Below, piece after piece: positions 37,386 to 46,729 of a DNA stretch of 64,000 bases. The notes under the pieces are model-generated. The model searched no databases, had not been told where the DNA came from, and was given only the letters and a program-made list of their open reading frames with translations. Source of the DNA: Bradyrhizobium sp. (lineage in GTDB: Bacteria > Pseudomonadota > Alphaproteobacteria > Rhizobiales > Xanthobacteraceae). The stretch covers positions 992,001 through 1,056,000 of the forward strand of contig NZ_JACRMG010000009.1 in NCBI RefSeq assembly GCF_016219575.1, written 5' to 3'. Position 1 is the first letter of the stretch. Each line of letters starts with the position of its first letter. The position numbers were made by a program, and so were the translations under genes.

Positions 37386-37691
37386 TCAGTGACCCTGTTG
37401 CGACCGCGGCGTGGTTGAACCCATGTCGGTTGGACGCGCGATTTCGGCTTCGAACATGTCGAGGATGCGCGCCAGCGCCTCTTCCTCGGAAAATTCCGAC
37501 TCGCGCGCATAGGCGCGTGCGGCGTGGCGCGCGACATCGACCAGCAGGAGGCCCCACATGTCGGGCTCCTCGAAGGCGCGAGTGAACGCGATCGAAAGGC
37601 CGCCGTCGACGACGAAGGCGCGCAGCACCTCGGTGGCGTCTTCGCGGCCCATCACGTCAGGCGGCAGTGGCTGCTCCCTCGGACCTGCCAT
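37386..37691 (-). CDS. DUF5076-type small protein in the pdh operon
   Basis: This 101-residue protein resembles the DUF5076 family. Recognisable stretches are ATEVLRAFVVDGGLSIAFTRAFEEPDMWGLLLVDVARHAARAY and an acidic SEFSEEEALARILDMFEAEI. There is no signal or membrane segment. It lies between pdhB (5 bases) and pdhC (2 bases), which suggests a role tied to the complex, but none is known. A shorter protein from Met14 is possible. Confidence 0.8.
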   Translation of the reverse strand: MAGPREQPLPPDVMGREDATEVLRAFVVDGGLSIAFTRAFEEPDMWGLLLVDVARHAARAYARESEFSEEEALARILDMFEAEIARPTDMGSTTPRSQQGH

Positions 37692-37696
37692 GGCGC

Positions 37697-39097
<1,401 letters not shown>

Positions 39098-39125
39098 GTT
39101 AGCTCCGGAAACTTGAAGGCTGCGC

Positions 39126-40148
39126 TCAGCGATAGACGTCGGTCCAAAGCTCGGACGGATCGGGCTCGGGATCCTTCTGGGCGAAATCGGCGGACTCGTT
39201 GACGATCTCGCGGACCTCGGCGTCGATCTTCTTCAATTCGTCCTCGGATACCTTGGCGGCCAGCAGACGATTGCGCACCTGCTCGATCGGATCGGAGTCG
39301 TGGCGGACTTTCTCCACTTCCTCGCGGGTGCGATACTTCGCCGGGTCCGACATCGAGTGGCCGCGATAGCGATAAGTCTGCATCTCCAGGATGAAGGGGC
39401 CGTTGCCGGCGCGGCACCAGGCGACGGCTTCATCGGCGGCCGCCTTCACGGCGCGCACGTCCATGCCGTCGGCCTGCTTGCCGGGAATGTTGAAGGAAAC
39501 GCCGCGCTTGGAGAAATCGACCTGCGCGGAAGCGCGCGACACTGCCGTGCCCATGGCGTAGCGGTTGTTCTCGATGACGTAGATCACGGGGAGCTTCCAC
39601 AGCTCCGCCATGTTGAAGCTTTCGTAGACCTGGCCCTGGTTGGCGGCGCCGTCGCCGAAATAGGCGAGCGAAACATTGTCATTGCCACGATAGCGGTTGG
39701 CGAAAGCGAGTCCCGTGCCGAGCGAGACCTGCGCGCCGACGATGCCGTGGCCGCCGTAAAAATGCTTCTCCAGGCTGAACATGTGCATGGAGCCGCCCTT
39801 GCCCTTGGAATAGCCGCCGCGGCGGCCGGTCAGTTCGGCCATCACGCCGTTGGCGGACATGCCGCACGCAAGCATGTGGCCGTGGTCGCGGTATCCGGTT
39901 ATGACCTGGTCGCCCGGCTTGAGCGCCATCTGCATGCCGATGACGACGGCTTCCTGGCCGATATAGAGATGACAAAAACCACCGATCGCACCCATGCCAT
40001 AGAGCTGGCCCGCTTTTTCCTCAAAGCGGCGGATCAACAGCATGTCGCGCAGCGCCTTGAGTTCCTGCTCTCTGGTGAATTCCGGGGGAGAACCCGTTCC
40101 CTTTTCCTGACCTGAATCCTTGGGTACGGCTTTCTTCGGTGCGGCCAT
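39126..40148 (-). CDS. pdhA: Pyruvate dehydrogenase E1 alpha subunit
   Basis: This 340-residue thiamine pyrophosphate-dependent subunit decarboxylates pyruvate. The TPP motif [20 protein letters not shown] ends with the conserved ENN, and the phosphorylation-loop-like [20 protein letters not shown] is present. I used the ATG at 40148; a TTG two codons upstream is possible. It heads the pdh operon, with the promoter in the gap downstream of the aldehyde dehydrogenase gene. Confidence 0.96.
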   Translation of the reverse strand: MAAPKKAVPKDSGQEKGTGSPPEFTREQELKALRDMLLIRRFEEKAGQLYGMGAIGGFCHLYIGQEAVVIGMQMALKPGDQVITGYRDHGHMLACGMSANGVMAELTGRRGGYSKGKGGSMHMFSLEKHFYGGHGIVGAQVSLGTGLAFANRYRGNDNVSLAYFGDGAANQGQVYESFNMAELWKLPVIYVIENNRYAMGTAVSRASAQVDFSKRGVSFNIPGKQADGMDVRAVKAAADEAVAWCRAGNGPFILEMQTYRYRGHSMSDPAKYRTREEVEKVRHDSDPIEQVRNRLLAAKVSEDELKKIDAEVREIVNESADFAQKDPEPDPSELWTDVYR

Positions 40149-40313
40149 GAACAATTCCGAGTGAGAGAATTAGGAAAACCCTTCCTAGCTCAACTCAAAT
40201 CGCCGCGAAAGGACAGCCGCGCCGTCACGAAAATATTGCTATGCCGCACTGCAACCAGCGCGAAAATATTGGAGTCGATTTTGCGGACGGCGCAGAATTT
40301 CGTTTCGTGACGG

Positions 40314-40349
40314 AAAAAATGGCGGCGCGACCGATGAGCCGCGCCGCCA
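40314..40349 (-). terminator. Rho-independent terminator of the aldehyde dehydrogenase gene
   Basis: On the minus strand a 10-base stem, TGGCGGCGCG and its complement, with a 10-base loop is followed by six T residues. It lies 30 bases past the stop of the aldehyde dehydrogenase gene and upstream of pdhA, so it separates those two transcription units. Confidence 0.85.
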
Positions 40350-40378
40350 CCGTGGTTCTTGCTGAGTGTGGTCCGGTC

Positions 40379-41896
40379 TCAGAAGAACCCCAGCTTCTTC
40401 GGGCTGTAGCTGACCAGGAGATTCTTGGTCTGCTGATAATGATCGAGCATCATTTTGTGGGTCTCACGACCGATGCCCGACTGCTTGTAGCCACCGAACG
40501 CCGCGTGCGCGGGATAGGCATGGTAGCAATTGGTCCAGACGCGGCCGGCCTGGATCGCACGCCCGAAGCGGTAACAACGGTTGGCATCGCGGCTCCAGAC
40601 ACCGGCGCCGAGGCCGTAGAGCGTATCATTGGCGATCGCCAGCGCCTCGTCATCGGTCTTGAAAGTCGTGACCGACACCACGGGCCCGAAAATCTCCTCC
40701 TGGAATATCCGCATCTTGTTGTGGCCGTGGAACACGGTGGGCTGCACATAGAAGCCGCCGGAGAGATCGCCCGGCAGCATCGCGCGGGCGCCGCCGGTGA
40801 GGAGCTGAGCACCTTCTTTCTTGCCGATGTCGATATAGGAAAGAATTTTCTCCAGCTGCTCGCTGGATGCCTGCGCGCCGATCATGGTGGCGGGGTTGCG
40901 CGGGTCGCCCTGCACGATGGCTGCGACACGTCCCAGCGCCCGTTCCATGAAACGCTCGTAGATCGATTCATGCACCAACGCCCGGCTGGGACAGGTGCAG
41001 ACCTCGCCCTGGTTCAGCGCGAACATGACGAAGCCCTCAATCGCCTTGTCGAGGAAGTCGTCGTCCTCGGCAACGACGTCCTTGAAGAAGATGTTCGGCG
41101 ACTTGCCGCCGAGCTCCAGGGTGACCGGAATGAGGTTCGCGCTGGCATATTGCATGATCAGCCGGCCGGTCGAGGTTTCGCCGGTGAAGGCGATCTTGGC
41201 TATGCGGGGGCTGGAGGCCAGCGGCTTGCCGGCTTCGAGGCCGAAGCCGTTGACGATGTTGAGGACGCCGGGCGGCAAGAGGTCGGCGATCAGCTCCATC
41301 CACACCATGATCGAGGCCGGCGTCTGCTCGGCGGGCTTGAGGACGATGCAGTTGCCGGCGGCGAGCGCCGGCGCGAGCTTCCAGCAGGCCATCAACAGCG
41401 GGAAGTTCCAGGGAATGATCTGGCCGACCACGCCGAGCGGCTCATGATAGTGATAGGCGACCGTGTCGTGGTCGATCTCGGCGAGGCTGCCCTCCTGGCC
41501 GCGCACGACGCCGGCGAAATAGCGGAAGTGATCGATGGCGAGCGGAAGGTCCGCGGCGCGGGTCTCGCGGATCGGCTTGCCGTTGTCCCAGGTCTCGGCG
41601 ACCGCGAGCAGTTCGAGATTGGCCTCCATGCGGTCGGCGATACGGTTGAGGACGATGGCGCGTTCGACGACGCTCGATCGGCCCCAGGCATCCTTGGCGG
41701 CATGAGCCGCGTCGAGCGCAGCCTCGATGTCCTGTGCATCCGAGCGCGCGATCTTGCAGACCACCTGTCCGGTGACCGGCGACATGTTGTCGAAGTACTT
41801 GCCCGATTTGGGCGCGACCCATTTGCCACCGATGAAATTGTCATAGCGCTCGGCGAAGGGATGTCTGCTCGTCGTGATGAATTCCGGCTTGTTCAT
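40379..41896 (-). CDS. NAD-dependent aldehyde dehydrogenase (AcoD/ExaC-like)
   Basis: This 505-residue enzyme oxidises aldehydes, probably acetaldehyde. The Glu general base is in [12 protein letters not shown] and the catalytic Cys in [17 protein letters not shown], with [15 protein letters not shown] in the cofactor site. The C-terminus [14 protein letters not shown] matches the AcoD/ExaC group. A GGGAG box precedes the ATG. An AcoR-like regulator gene lies immediately upstream, which supports regulation by an aldehyde- or acetoin-type signal. Confidence 0.92.
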   Translation of the reverse strand: MNKPEFITTSRHPFAERYDNFIGGKWVAPKSGKYFDNMSPVTGQVVCKIARSDAQDIEAALDAAHAAKDAWGRSSVVERAIVLNRIADRMEANLELLAVAETWDNGKPIRETRAADLPLAIDHFRYFAGVVRGQEGSLAEIDHDTVAYHYHEPLGVVGQIIPWNFPLLMACWKLAPALAAGNCIVLKPAEQTPASIMVWMELIADLLPPGVLNIVNGFGLEAGKPLASSPRIAKIAFTGETSTGRLIMQYASANLIPVTLELGGKSPNIFFKDVVAEDDDFLDKAIEGFVMFALNQGEVCTCPSRALVHESIYERFMERALGRVAAIVQGDPRNPATMIGAQASSEQLEKILSYIDIGKKEGAQLLTGGARAMLPGDLSGGFYVQPTVFHGHNKMRIFQEEIFGPVVSVTTFKTDDEALAIANDTLYGLGAGVWSRDANRCYRFGRAIQAGRVWTNCYHAYPAHAAFGGYKQSGIGRETHKMMLDHYQQTKNLLVSYSPKKLGFF

Positions 41897-42007
41897 GGTT
41901 CACTCCCGCTGTGTTGTGTCGATCATTGAACGTCGTGGAGCGGCTGCGCCGTGTCGGCGACGTGGCGCGACCATGTTGGGAGAGCGGATCGTTGTCAGCG
42001 GGGTGGC

Positions 42008-42046
42008 GACAGGTCACCCGATCGACCTGTCGCAAATCTGCGACAG
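42008..42046. promoter_or_regulatory. Two overlapping inverted repeats upstream of the aldehyde dehydrogenase gene
   Basis: GACAGGTC and its complement GACCTGTC (42008-42031, 8-base spacer) overlap a perfect 20-base palindrome CTGTCGCAAATCTGCGACAG (42027-42046). They lie about 110-150 bases before the aldehyde dehydrogenase start, where an upstream activator would bind, and also just past the stop of the regulator gene. An operator for the Fis-type regulator is the likeliest reading; a terminator hairpin for that gene is the alternative. Confidence 0.65.
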
Positions 42047-42083
42047 TCGCGGCCGCAAGATCATGCGGCGCTGCCGTCGATCT

Positions 42084-43043
42084 TCAGTGCTGCCTGATGG
42101 CGAACTGCTTGAGCTTGCGATGCAGCGTGGCGCGGCTGATGCCGAGCGCTTTCGCCGCAGCCGACACGTTGCCCTGGCTGCGCGACAGCGCGCGTTGCAA
42201 CAGGCCGCGCTCGACACCGCCGAGTTGATCCTGGTCGGTGCCGCCCAGCAGATCGGCCGCCGGGACCGGCCGCAGCGGCCGGTCGCCGGGGAGACCGAGG
42301 GCAAGGCGGGCCGAGCGGGTCGCGCCGATCACGAGATCGTCGGCATCGACGGCCAGCAATCCATTGCCCTGCCCGTCGGCCGCCGGCACCAGCACGATGC
42401 GCGCCCTGGCGAACACGGCACGGAAGAGTTCGGATTCGATGCGCCGCGCCGCCTCGCCGGCGGCGAGCGCGATCAGGCCGGTAAAGGCATCGGTGCGGTC
42501 GGCGCGGCAGGAGGAAACGTCGAGCACGCCCGCGAGCTTCGCGTCCGGGTCGTAGACGGGGACGGCCGTGCAGCTCAGCAGCGTGTTGCGGGTGAAGAAA
42601 TGCTGGTCGCGGTCGATGGTGAGTGCGCGCTGTTCGACGAGGCAGGTGCCGATGCCGTTGGTGCCTTCCTGTGCCTCGCTCCAGACCGCGCCGGTCCACA
42701 ACCCCCAGGAGCGGAACGTGTCGTCATCGGCGGCATAGCCCCTTCGGTCCACCGGCACGCCGTCGCGATCGGCAAGCAGCACGCAGCAACCGGCGGCTCC
42801 GACCGCCTGGTAGAGACGATCCATCGCGCCTTGCGCGGCACACAGCAGCGGTTCGATCCGCTGCCTGACTGCCATCAGTTCGACATCGGACAGCCTCTGC
42901 GGCGGGCGGGTGACGGCGGGGTCGAGCCGGTGCAATCGGGAGGAACGGCACCAGGACGCGACAAGCGACGATCGGGCGGCCTCGCCGGACGCGATCGCCC
43001 TCTCAACGCGCGCGGAATGACGAGCGAGCTGCTGCCCTTTCAT
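42084..43043 (-). CDS. AcoR-like regulator: GAF plus Fis HTH, no AAA+ domain
   Basis: This 319-residue protein resembles the N-terminal sensor of AcoR-type activators (SDVELMAVRQRIEPLLCAAQ, then a GAF region with EGTNGIGTCLVEQRALTI and QHFFTRNTLLSCTAVPVYDP) and ends in a Fis-type helix-turn-helix (RALSRSQGNVSAAAKALGISRATLHRKLKQF). The sigma54-contacting AAA+ domain that normally joins them is absent: no Walker A or GAFTGA sequence is present. The two halves are continuous in one open frame. It lies upstream of the aldehyde dehydrogenase gene on the same strand and probably controls it. Confidence 0.85.
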   Translation of the reverse strand: MKGQQLARHSARVERAIASGEAARSSLVASWCRSSRLHRLDPAVTRPPQRLSDVELMAVRQRIEPLLCAAQGAMDRLYQAVGAAGCCVLLADRDGVPVDRRGYAADDDTFRSWGLWTGAVWSEAQEGTNGIGTCLVEQRALTIDRDQHFFTRNTLLSCTAVPVYDPDAKLAGVLDVSSCRADRTDAFTGLIALAAGEAARRIESELFRAVFARARIVLVPAADGQGNGLLAVDADDLVIGATRSARLALGLPGDRPLRPVPAADLLGGTDQDQLGGVERGLLQRALSRSQGNVSAAAKALGISRATLHRKLKQFAIRQH

Positions 43044-43147
43044 CGCATGGGTTCCCCTCCCTTACCCAAGCCTAGGGCACGCGGGTGGCATCACGTTTGA
43101 TCGGGGTCAATTCGACTTTCGAAAAGTCTGGCAGCGGCCGGCCGACT

Positions 43148-43474
43148 TCAGTTGGCACTCCTGGGCGGTACGATCCGCACCAGGTCGCGCGGATTGGCGT
43201 AGTCGAGCTGGAAGCGCGCGCGCTCGTCGAGCATATCGGGATCGATCTGGCCGGAACGGAGCAGCGCCACCCGCTGCTCACCCTCGGCGCGCTCGCGCTT
43301 GAGCCGGACCAGTTCGGAGGTCAGCGCAATGATCTCCTGATCGAGTTCCTGCCGGGCGTTGAGGCCGTATTTTCCGGTATAGGCGTTGACGCCGAAATAG
43401 CCGACCAGGAGCCCCGCCATCGTATAGAGGGCGAGCCCCGTGAGGATCGATTTGAGTCGGGTACGCGAGACCAT
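43148..43474 (-). CDS. Septum formation initiator FtsB/DivIC-family protein
   Basis: This 108-residue bitopic protein has a membrane helix (ILTGLALYTMAGLLVGYFGV, about residues 9-28) and then a coiled coil (ARQELDQEIIALTSELVRLKRERAEGEQRVALL). A C-terminal segment ERARFQLDYANPRDLVRIVPP is conserved in alphaproteobacterial FtsB. The open frame extends far upstream, but the helix fixes the start at 43474. FtsB-type genes usually lie between eno and pdh in this group, as broadly here. Confidence 0.85.
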   Translation of the reverse strand: MVSRTRLKSILTGLALYTMAGLLVGYFGVNAYTGKYGLNARQELDQEIIALTSELVRLKRERAEGEQRVALLRSGQIDPDMLDERARFQLDYANPRDLVRIVPPRSAN

Positions 43475-43531
43475 AGTGGCCCCAAGATGGGGCCACAGGG
43501 TTAAGGGACTGCTAAGGTAGGCTGTCGGAGC

Positions 43532-43617
43532 CGTCATTGCGAGGAGCGCAAGCGACGAAGCAATCCACCTGTCCGCGGTGTGGCCCGATGGATTGCTTCG
43601 CTTCGCTCGCAATGACG
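43532..43617. repeat. Intergenic inverted repeat (CGTCATTGC arms)
   Basis: The arms CGTCATTGCGAGGAGC and GCTCGCAATGACG bracket an inner inverted pair, GAAGCAATCCA and TGGATTGCTTC. This form of repeat is very common in Bradyrhizobium and related genomes. It fills the gap between the FMN reductase and ftsB-like genes. Confidence 0.85.
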
Positions 43618-43629
43618 GAATGGTTGACG

Positions 43630-44181
43630 TTACCGGTTCTGCTTCTCGACGAAGGCGGCAAATGCCTCGAGATATTGCTGCAGCACCTTCTGCACGGGCT
43701 CCTTCACGAGTTCGCCCTTGTCGTTGAAGGCATCGCCCACGCCGTTGAGATAAATCTCGGGCTGGCCGAGGATCGGGCCGGAAATGCCGGGCAGGATGTT
43801 CTGCAGGTGCTTGGCCGCGGCGACGCCGCCGAGCGCGCCCGGCGAATTGGAAACGATGCCGGTCGGCTTGCCCAGGAACGAGCTCTTGCCGTAGGGGCGC
43901 GAGGCGACGTCGATGGCGTTTTTCAGCACGCCCGGAATCGAGCGGTTGTATTCCGGCGTCACGAACAGCACGCCGTTCGACTTCTGGATCTTCTCGCGGA
44001 ACGCCAGCCAGTCCGCCGGCGGACTGGCCTCCAGGTCCTGGTTGAAGAAGGAAATCCCCTGCAGCGTGGTGACGTCGAGCTTGAGCGAGCTCGGTGCGAG
44101 CTTCGCCATCGCATTGGCGATCTTGAGCGAGAAGGCTTCCTTGCGCAGGCTGCCGACGATAGTGACGATGGTATGGGCCAT
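43630..44181 (-). CDS. NADPH-dependent FMN reductase family protein
   Basis: This 183-residue flavodoxin-fold reductase has the FMN phosphate loop IVGSLRKEAFSLKIANAM, the conserved VTPEYNRSIPGVLKNAIDVASRP and the flavin-contacting SNSPGALGGVAAAKHLQ. Members (ChrR, YieF, azoreductases) reduce quinones, chromate or azo dyes. AGGGAAA precedes the ATG. Physiological substrate is unknown. Confidence 0.92.
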   Translation of the reverse strand: MAHTIVTIVGSLRKEAFSLKIANAMAKLAPSSLKLDVTTLQGISFFNQDLEASPPADWLAFREKIQKSNGVLFVTPEYNRSIPGVLKNAIDVASRPYGKSSFLGKPTGIVSNSPGALGGVAAAKHLQNILPGISGPILGQPEIYLNGVGDAFNDKGELVKEPVQKVLQQYLEAFAAFVEKQNR

Positions 44182-44301
44182 TGGATTTCCCTGTTGAAAT
44201 GACTTGCGGCTCCTCCCTCACCTAGCGCCGCGGCGAGATGGATGCAAGTGCATGAAAGTCGATTTTTGGAAACGGAGCGTTTTCGAGAATGCGATTGCCA
44301 A

Positions 44302-44332
44302 ACGAAACAGGCCGCCCATGACGGACGGCCTG
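44302..44332 (-). terminator. Probable terminator of the metallo-hydrolase gene
   Basis: On the minus strand a seven-base stem CAGGCCG/CGGCCTG with an 11-base loop is followed by TTTCGTTT. It lies 25 bases past the stop of the metallo-beta-lactamase-fold gene. Confidence 0.6.
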
Positions 44333-44357
44333 CCAGATCAGTTGTCGAGACCCGCGG

Positions 44358-45359
44358 TCAAATCACTGGGTTCCACGGGGCCGGAATGAGCCGGAACTTG
44401 CTGCCCTCCTTCTCGACATAACCGATCGAGGGGAAGGTAAAGTGGAAGCCGACCACCACAGCCTTCTCGCTCGAGGCCATATCGTAGAATTTGTGCCGCG
44501 TGGCCTGCGCCGCCATCGGATCGATGTCGAAAGCGACATGCCAGTCCGGATTGCGCAGGAACAGTTCGGGGATGTTGGTGACGTCGGACTGGATCAGCAC
44601 GCGTGAATTGCCCGACACCACGGCGAACGCGGTGTGGCCCGGCGTGTGGCCGGCCGCCGCGATCGAGGTGATGCCGGTGACGACTTCCTTGTCCCAGTCG
44701 TATTTCGTCACCTTGTTCTCGATGCCGGCATAGACCTTCCGCACATTGGCGAAATAGTTCTTCATCATCGCGTTGGACTCGGCCTTGGCGGCGTTGTCGT
44801 CGCTCATCCAGAATTCCCAGTCCTTCGCCGGGACCATGATCTCGGCATTGGGGAACGCCATCGAGCCGTCGGCGGCGCGGATTCCGTTGGTGTGATCGGG
44901 ATGCAGATGCGACATCAGCACGACGTCGATTGCCTTGGGATCGACGCCGGCGGCGGCGAGATTCTGCAGCGTGCGGCCGACGGCGCCCTTGCTGGATTCG
45001 AGATTGGCGACGCCGTTGCCGCAATCGATCAGCACCAGCTTGCTGCCGGTGTTGATGAGCTGCGGATTGAACGGCACGGTCACCATGCCCTTCGGCATGT
45101 AGGCGGCTTCGGCCGCGGCCAGCGCCTGCTCCTTGGGCACGTTCTTCACGAACGTATCCGGCATCGGAAACGTGCGTGCGCCGTCATTGATCGAGGTGCA
45201 CTCGAAACTGCCGACCTTGTAGCGGTAGAAGCCCGGCGCCTGCGCGCCGGACACCGGCGCCGCAGCATGAGCTTTCGATACGACCAATCGCGACAGCGCC
45301 GCGGCTGCACCGAATGCAGCCGCGCCTGCCAAGAGGTCACGCCTGTTCAGATCCGTCAT
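44358..45359 (-). CDS. Tat-exported metallo-beta-lactamase-fold hydrolase
   Basis: This 333-residue hydrolase has a twin-arginine signal (NRRDLLAGAAAFGAAAALS, residues 5-23). The metal-binding motif HxHxDH is intact in LMSHLHPDHTNGI, further ligands are likely in AAGHTPGHTAF and a later IQSDVTNIP region. It resembles quorum-quenching or arylsulfatase-like lactonases of this fold but cannot be assigned to one. GGGAGGA precedes the ATG. The Tat genes at 11267-12924 would export it. Confidence 0.88.
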   Translation of the reverse strand: MTDLNRRDLLAGAAAFGAAAALSRLVVSKAHAAAPVSGAQAPGFYRYKVGSFECTSINDGARTFPMPDTFVKNVPKEQALAAAEAAYMPKGMVTVPFNPQLINTGSKLVLIDCGNGVANLESSKGAVGRTLQNLAAAGVDPKAIDVVLMSHLHPDHTNGIRAADGSMAFPNAEIMVPAKDWEFWMSDDNAAKAESNAMMKNYFANVRKVYAGIENKVTKYDWDKEVVTGITSIAAAGHTPGHTAFAVVSGNSRVLIQSDVTNIPELFLRNPDWHVAFDIDPMAAQATRHKFYDMASSEKAVVVGFHFTFPSIGYVEKEGSKFRLIPAPWNPVI

Positions 45360-45412
45360 GGATGTCCTCCCTAAGCCCGGCGGTTTCCCCGCCCCTCATT
45401 GCGGCGGGAATC

Positions 45413-45432
45413 TTCTCCCGTTGCCGGGAGAA
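45413..45432 (-). terminator. Hairpin between the MDR and metallo-hydrolase genes
   Basis: An eight-base stem TTCTCCCG/CGGGAGAA with loop TTGC lies 33 bases past the MDR gene stop. There is no T-run directly after it, so terminator function is uncertain. It may instead be a fragment of an intergenic repeat. Confidence 0.4.
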
Positions 45433-45464
45433 CGCAAGCCGGTTTTATGGGGTGGACACCGCCC

Positions 45465-46604
45465 TCACGCGCCCTTGTTCGGGTTGATCAGGAATTTCTC
45501 GCCGGTCGAACGCTTGTTGTAGATGGCGATGTTGGCAGGATCGAGCACCTCCGTCAGCGACACCACCTTGGTGTAGTGGCTGGCGAAGGTGGTCTTCAGC
45601 TCGGCGGCGACGCGCTGGCGCAGCCGGCCGATCTCGGCCGGGCCGATCTTCTGCAGGAACGGCGTGAGCAGCCAGCCGCCCACGCCCCAGGTCAGGCCGA
45701 AGGCGCGGGTCAGTTCGGTCGGGCGGTTGTCGAGGCTGCCGTAGATGTAGACTTGCTTGTACACGTTCGAGCCGTAGCGGCTGTATTCCTTGGCCGTCTT
45801 GTTGGCGGCGATTTCCATGGCGGTGAGAATCTGGCTCGCCAGCTTGCCGCCGCCGATGGCGTCGAAAGCGATGGTGGCGCCGGTCTCCACCAGTGCGGCG
45901 GTGAGATCTTCCATGAAGGTCGGCGCCGTGGAATCGACGATGTGCTTGGCGCCGATCTTCCTGAGGATGTCGGCCTGTTCCTTGCTGCGCACGATGTTGA
46001 CGAGGCCGATGCCGTCCTTGATGCAGATCTTGTTGAGCATCTGGCCGAGATTGGAGGCGGCCGCCGTGTGCACCAGCGCCTTGTGGTTCTCGCGGCGCAT
46101 CGTCTCGGTCATGCCGAGCGCGGTCAGCGGATTGACGAACCAGGATGCGCCGTCGGCGGCCGTGGTGCCCGGCGGCAATTCCATGACGTCGCGCACCTTC
46201 ATCACGCGATACTGCGAATACATCGCGCCGCCGATGATGGAGACCGTCTTGCCCATCAGCGCCTTGGCGGCGTCAGAAGAACCGGTCTTGACCACGACGC
46301 CGGCGCCCTCGTTGCCGACCGGCAGCGACTGGTCGAGCCGGGCCCCCATCATCCGCATCGCCGCTTCCGGCATTCTTGCGGTGACAACGGGGGAATCCTT
46401 CGTCCCGGACACTTGCGCGGCCGACATGTCGGCCGGGCCAATCAACAGCCCGAGGTCGCTGGGGTTGATCGGGGTCGCCTCGACCCGGACCACCACCTCA
46501 TCCTCGGCCGGCTCCGGCGTCGGGACATTCACCAGCGATAATTCGAGCTCGCCGCTCTTCTTGACCAGCGAACGCAGTTGAAGCCCGCTCTTGCCGTCAG
46601 CCAT
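45465..46604 (-). CDS. Zinc-type/quinone-oxidoreductase-like MDR family dehydrogenase
   Basis: This 379-residue protein has the MDR architecture: a GroES-like N-terminal domain (VRVEATPINPSDLGLLIGP, then LPVGNEGAGVVVKTG) and a nucleotide-binding domain (ALVHTAAASNLGQMLNKICIKDG). No zinc-cysteine cluster is visible, so it belongs to the quinone-reductase/ enoyl-reductase side of the family. AGGGAGGAAA before the ATG makes the start secure. It lies upstream of the metallo-hydrolase gene on the same strand. Confidence 0.88.
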   Translation of the reverse strand: MADGKSGLQLRSLVKKSGELELSLVNVPTPEPAEDEVVVRVEATPINPSDLGLLIGPADMSAAQVSGTKDSPVVTARMPEAAMRMMGARLDQSLPVGNEGAGVVVKTGSSDAAKALMGKTVSIIGGAMYSQYRVMKVRDVMELPPGTTAADGASWFVNPLTALGMTETMRRENHKALVHTAAASNLGQMLNKICIKDGIGLVNIVRSKEQADILRKIGAKHIVDSTAPTFMEDLTAALVETGATIAFDAIGGGKLASQILTAMEIAANKTAKEYSRYGSNVYKQVYIYGSLDNRPTELTRAFGLTWGVGGWLLTPFLQKIGPAEIGRLRQRVAAELKTTFASHYTKVVSLTEVLDPANIAIYNKRSTGEKFLINPNKGA

Positions 46605-46729
46605 GCTATTTCCTCCCTGCCATCCGGCGTCTTGCCGGTCTGCTTTTGCTTGTCTTGAACCATTGTCGATATGGTCGCGCTCGGCAATGATGTCCAGCCG
46701 CTAAGCCAGATTTCGATCAAGCCCTTTGC

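Noticed and set aside
40241..41929. A 562-codon plus-strand open frame antisense to the aldehyde dehydrogenase
   Set aside because: No signature, start without ribosome-binding site, and the opposite gene is unambiguous.
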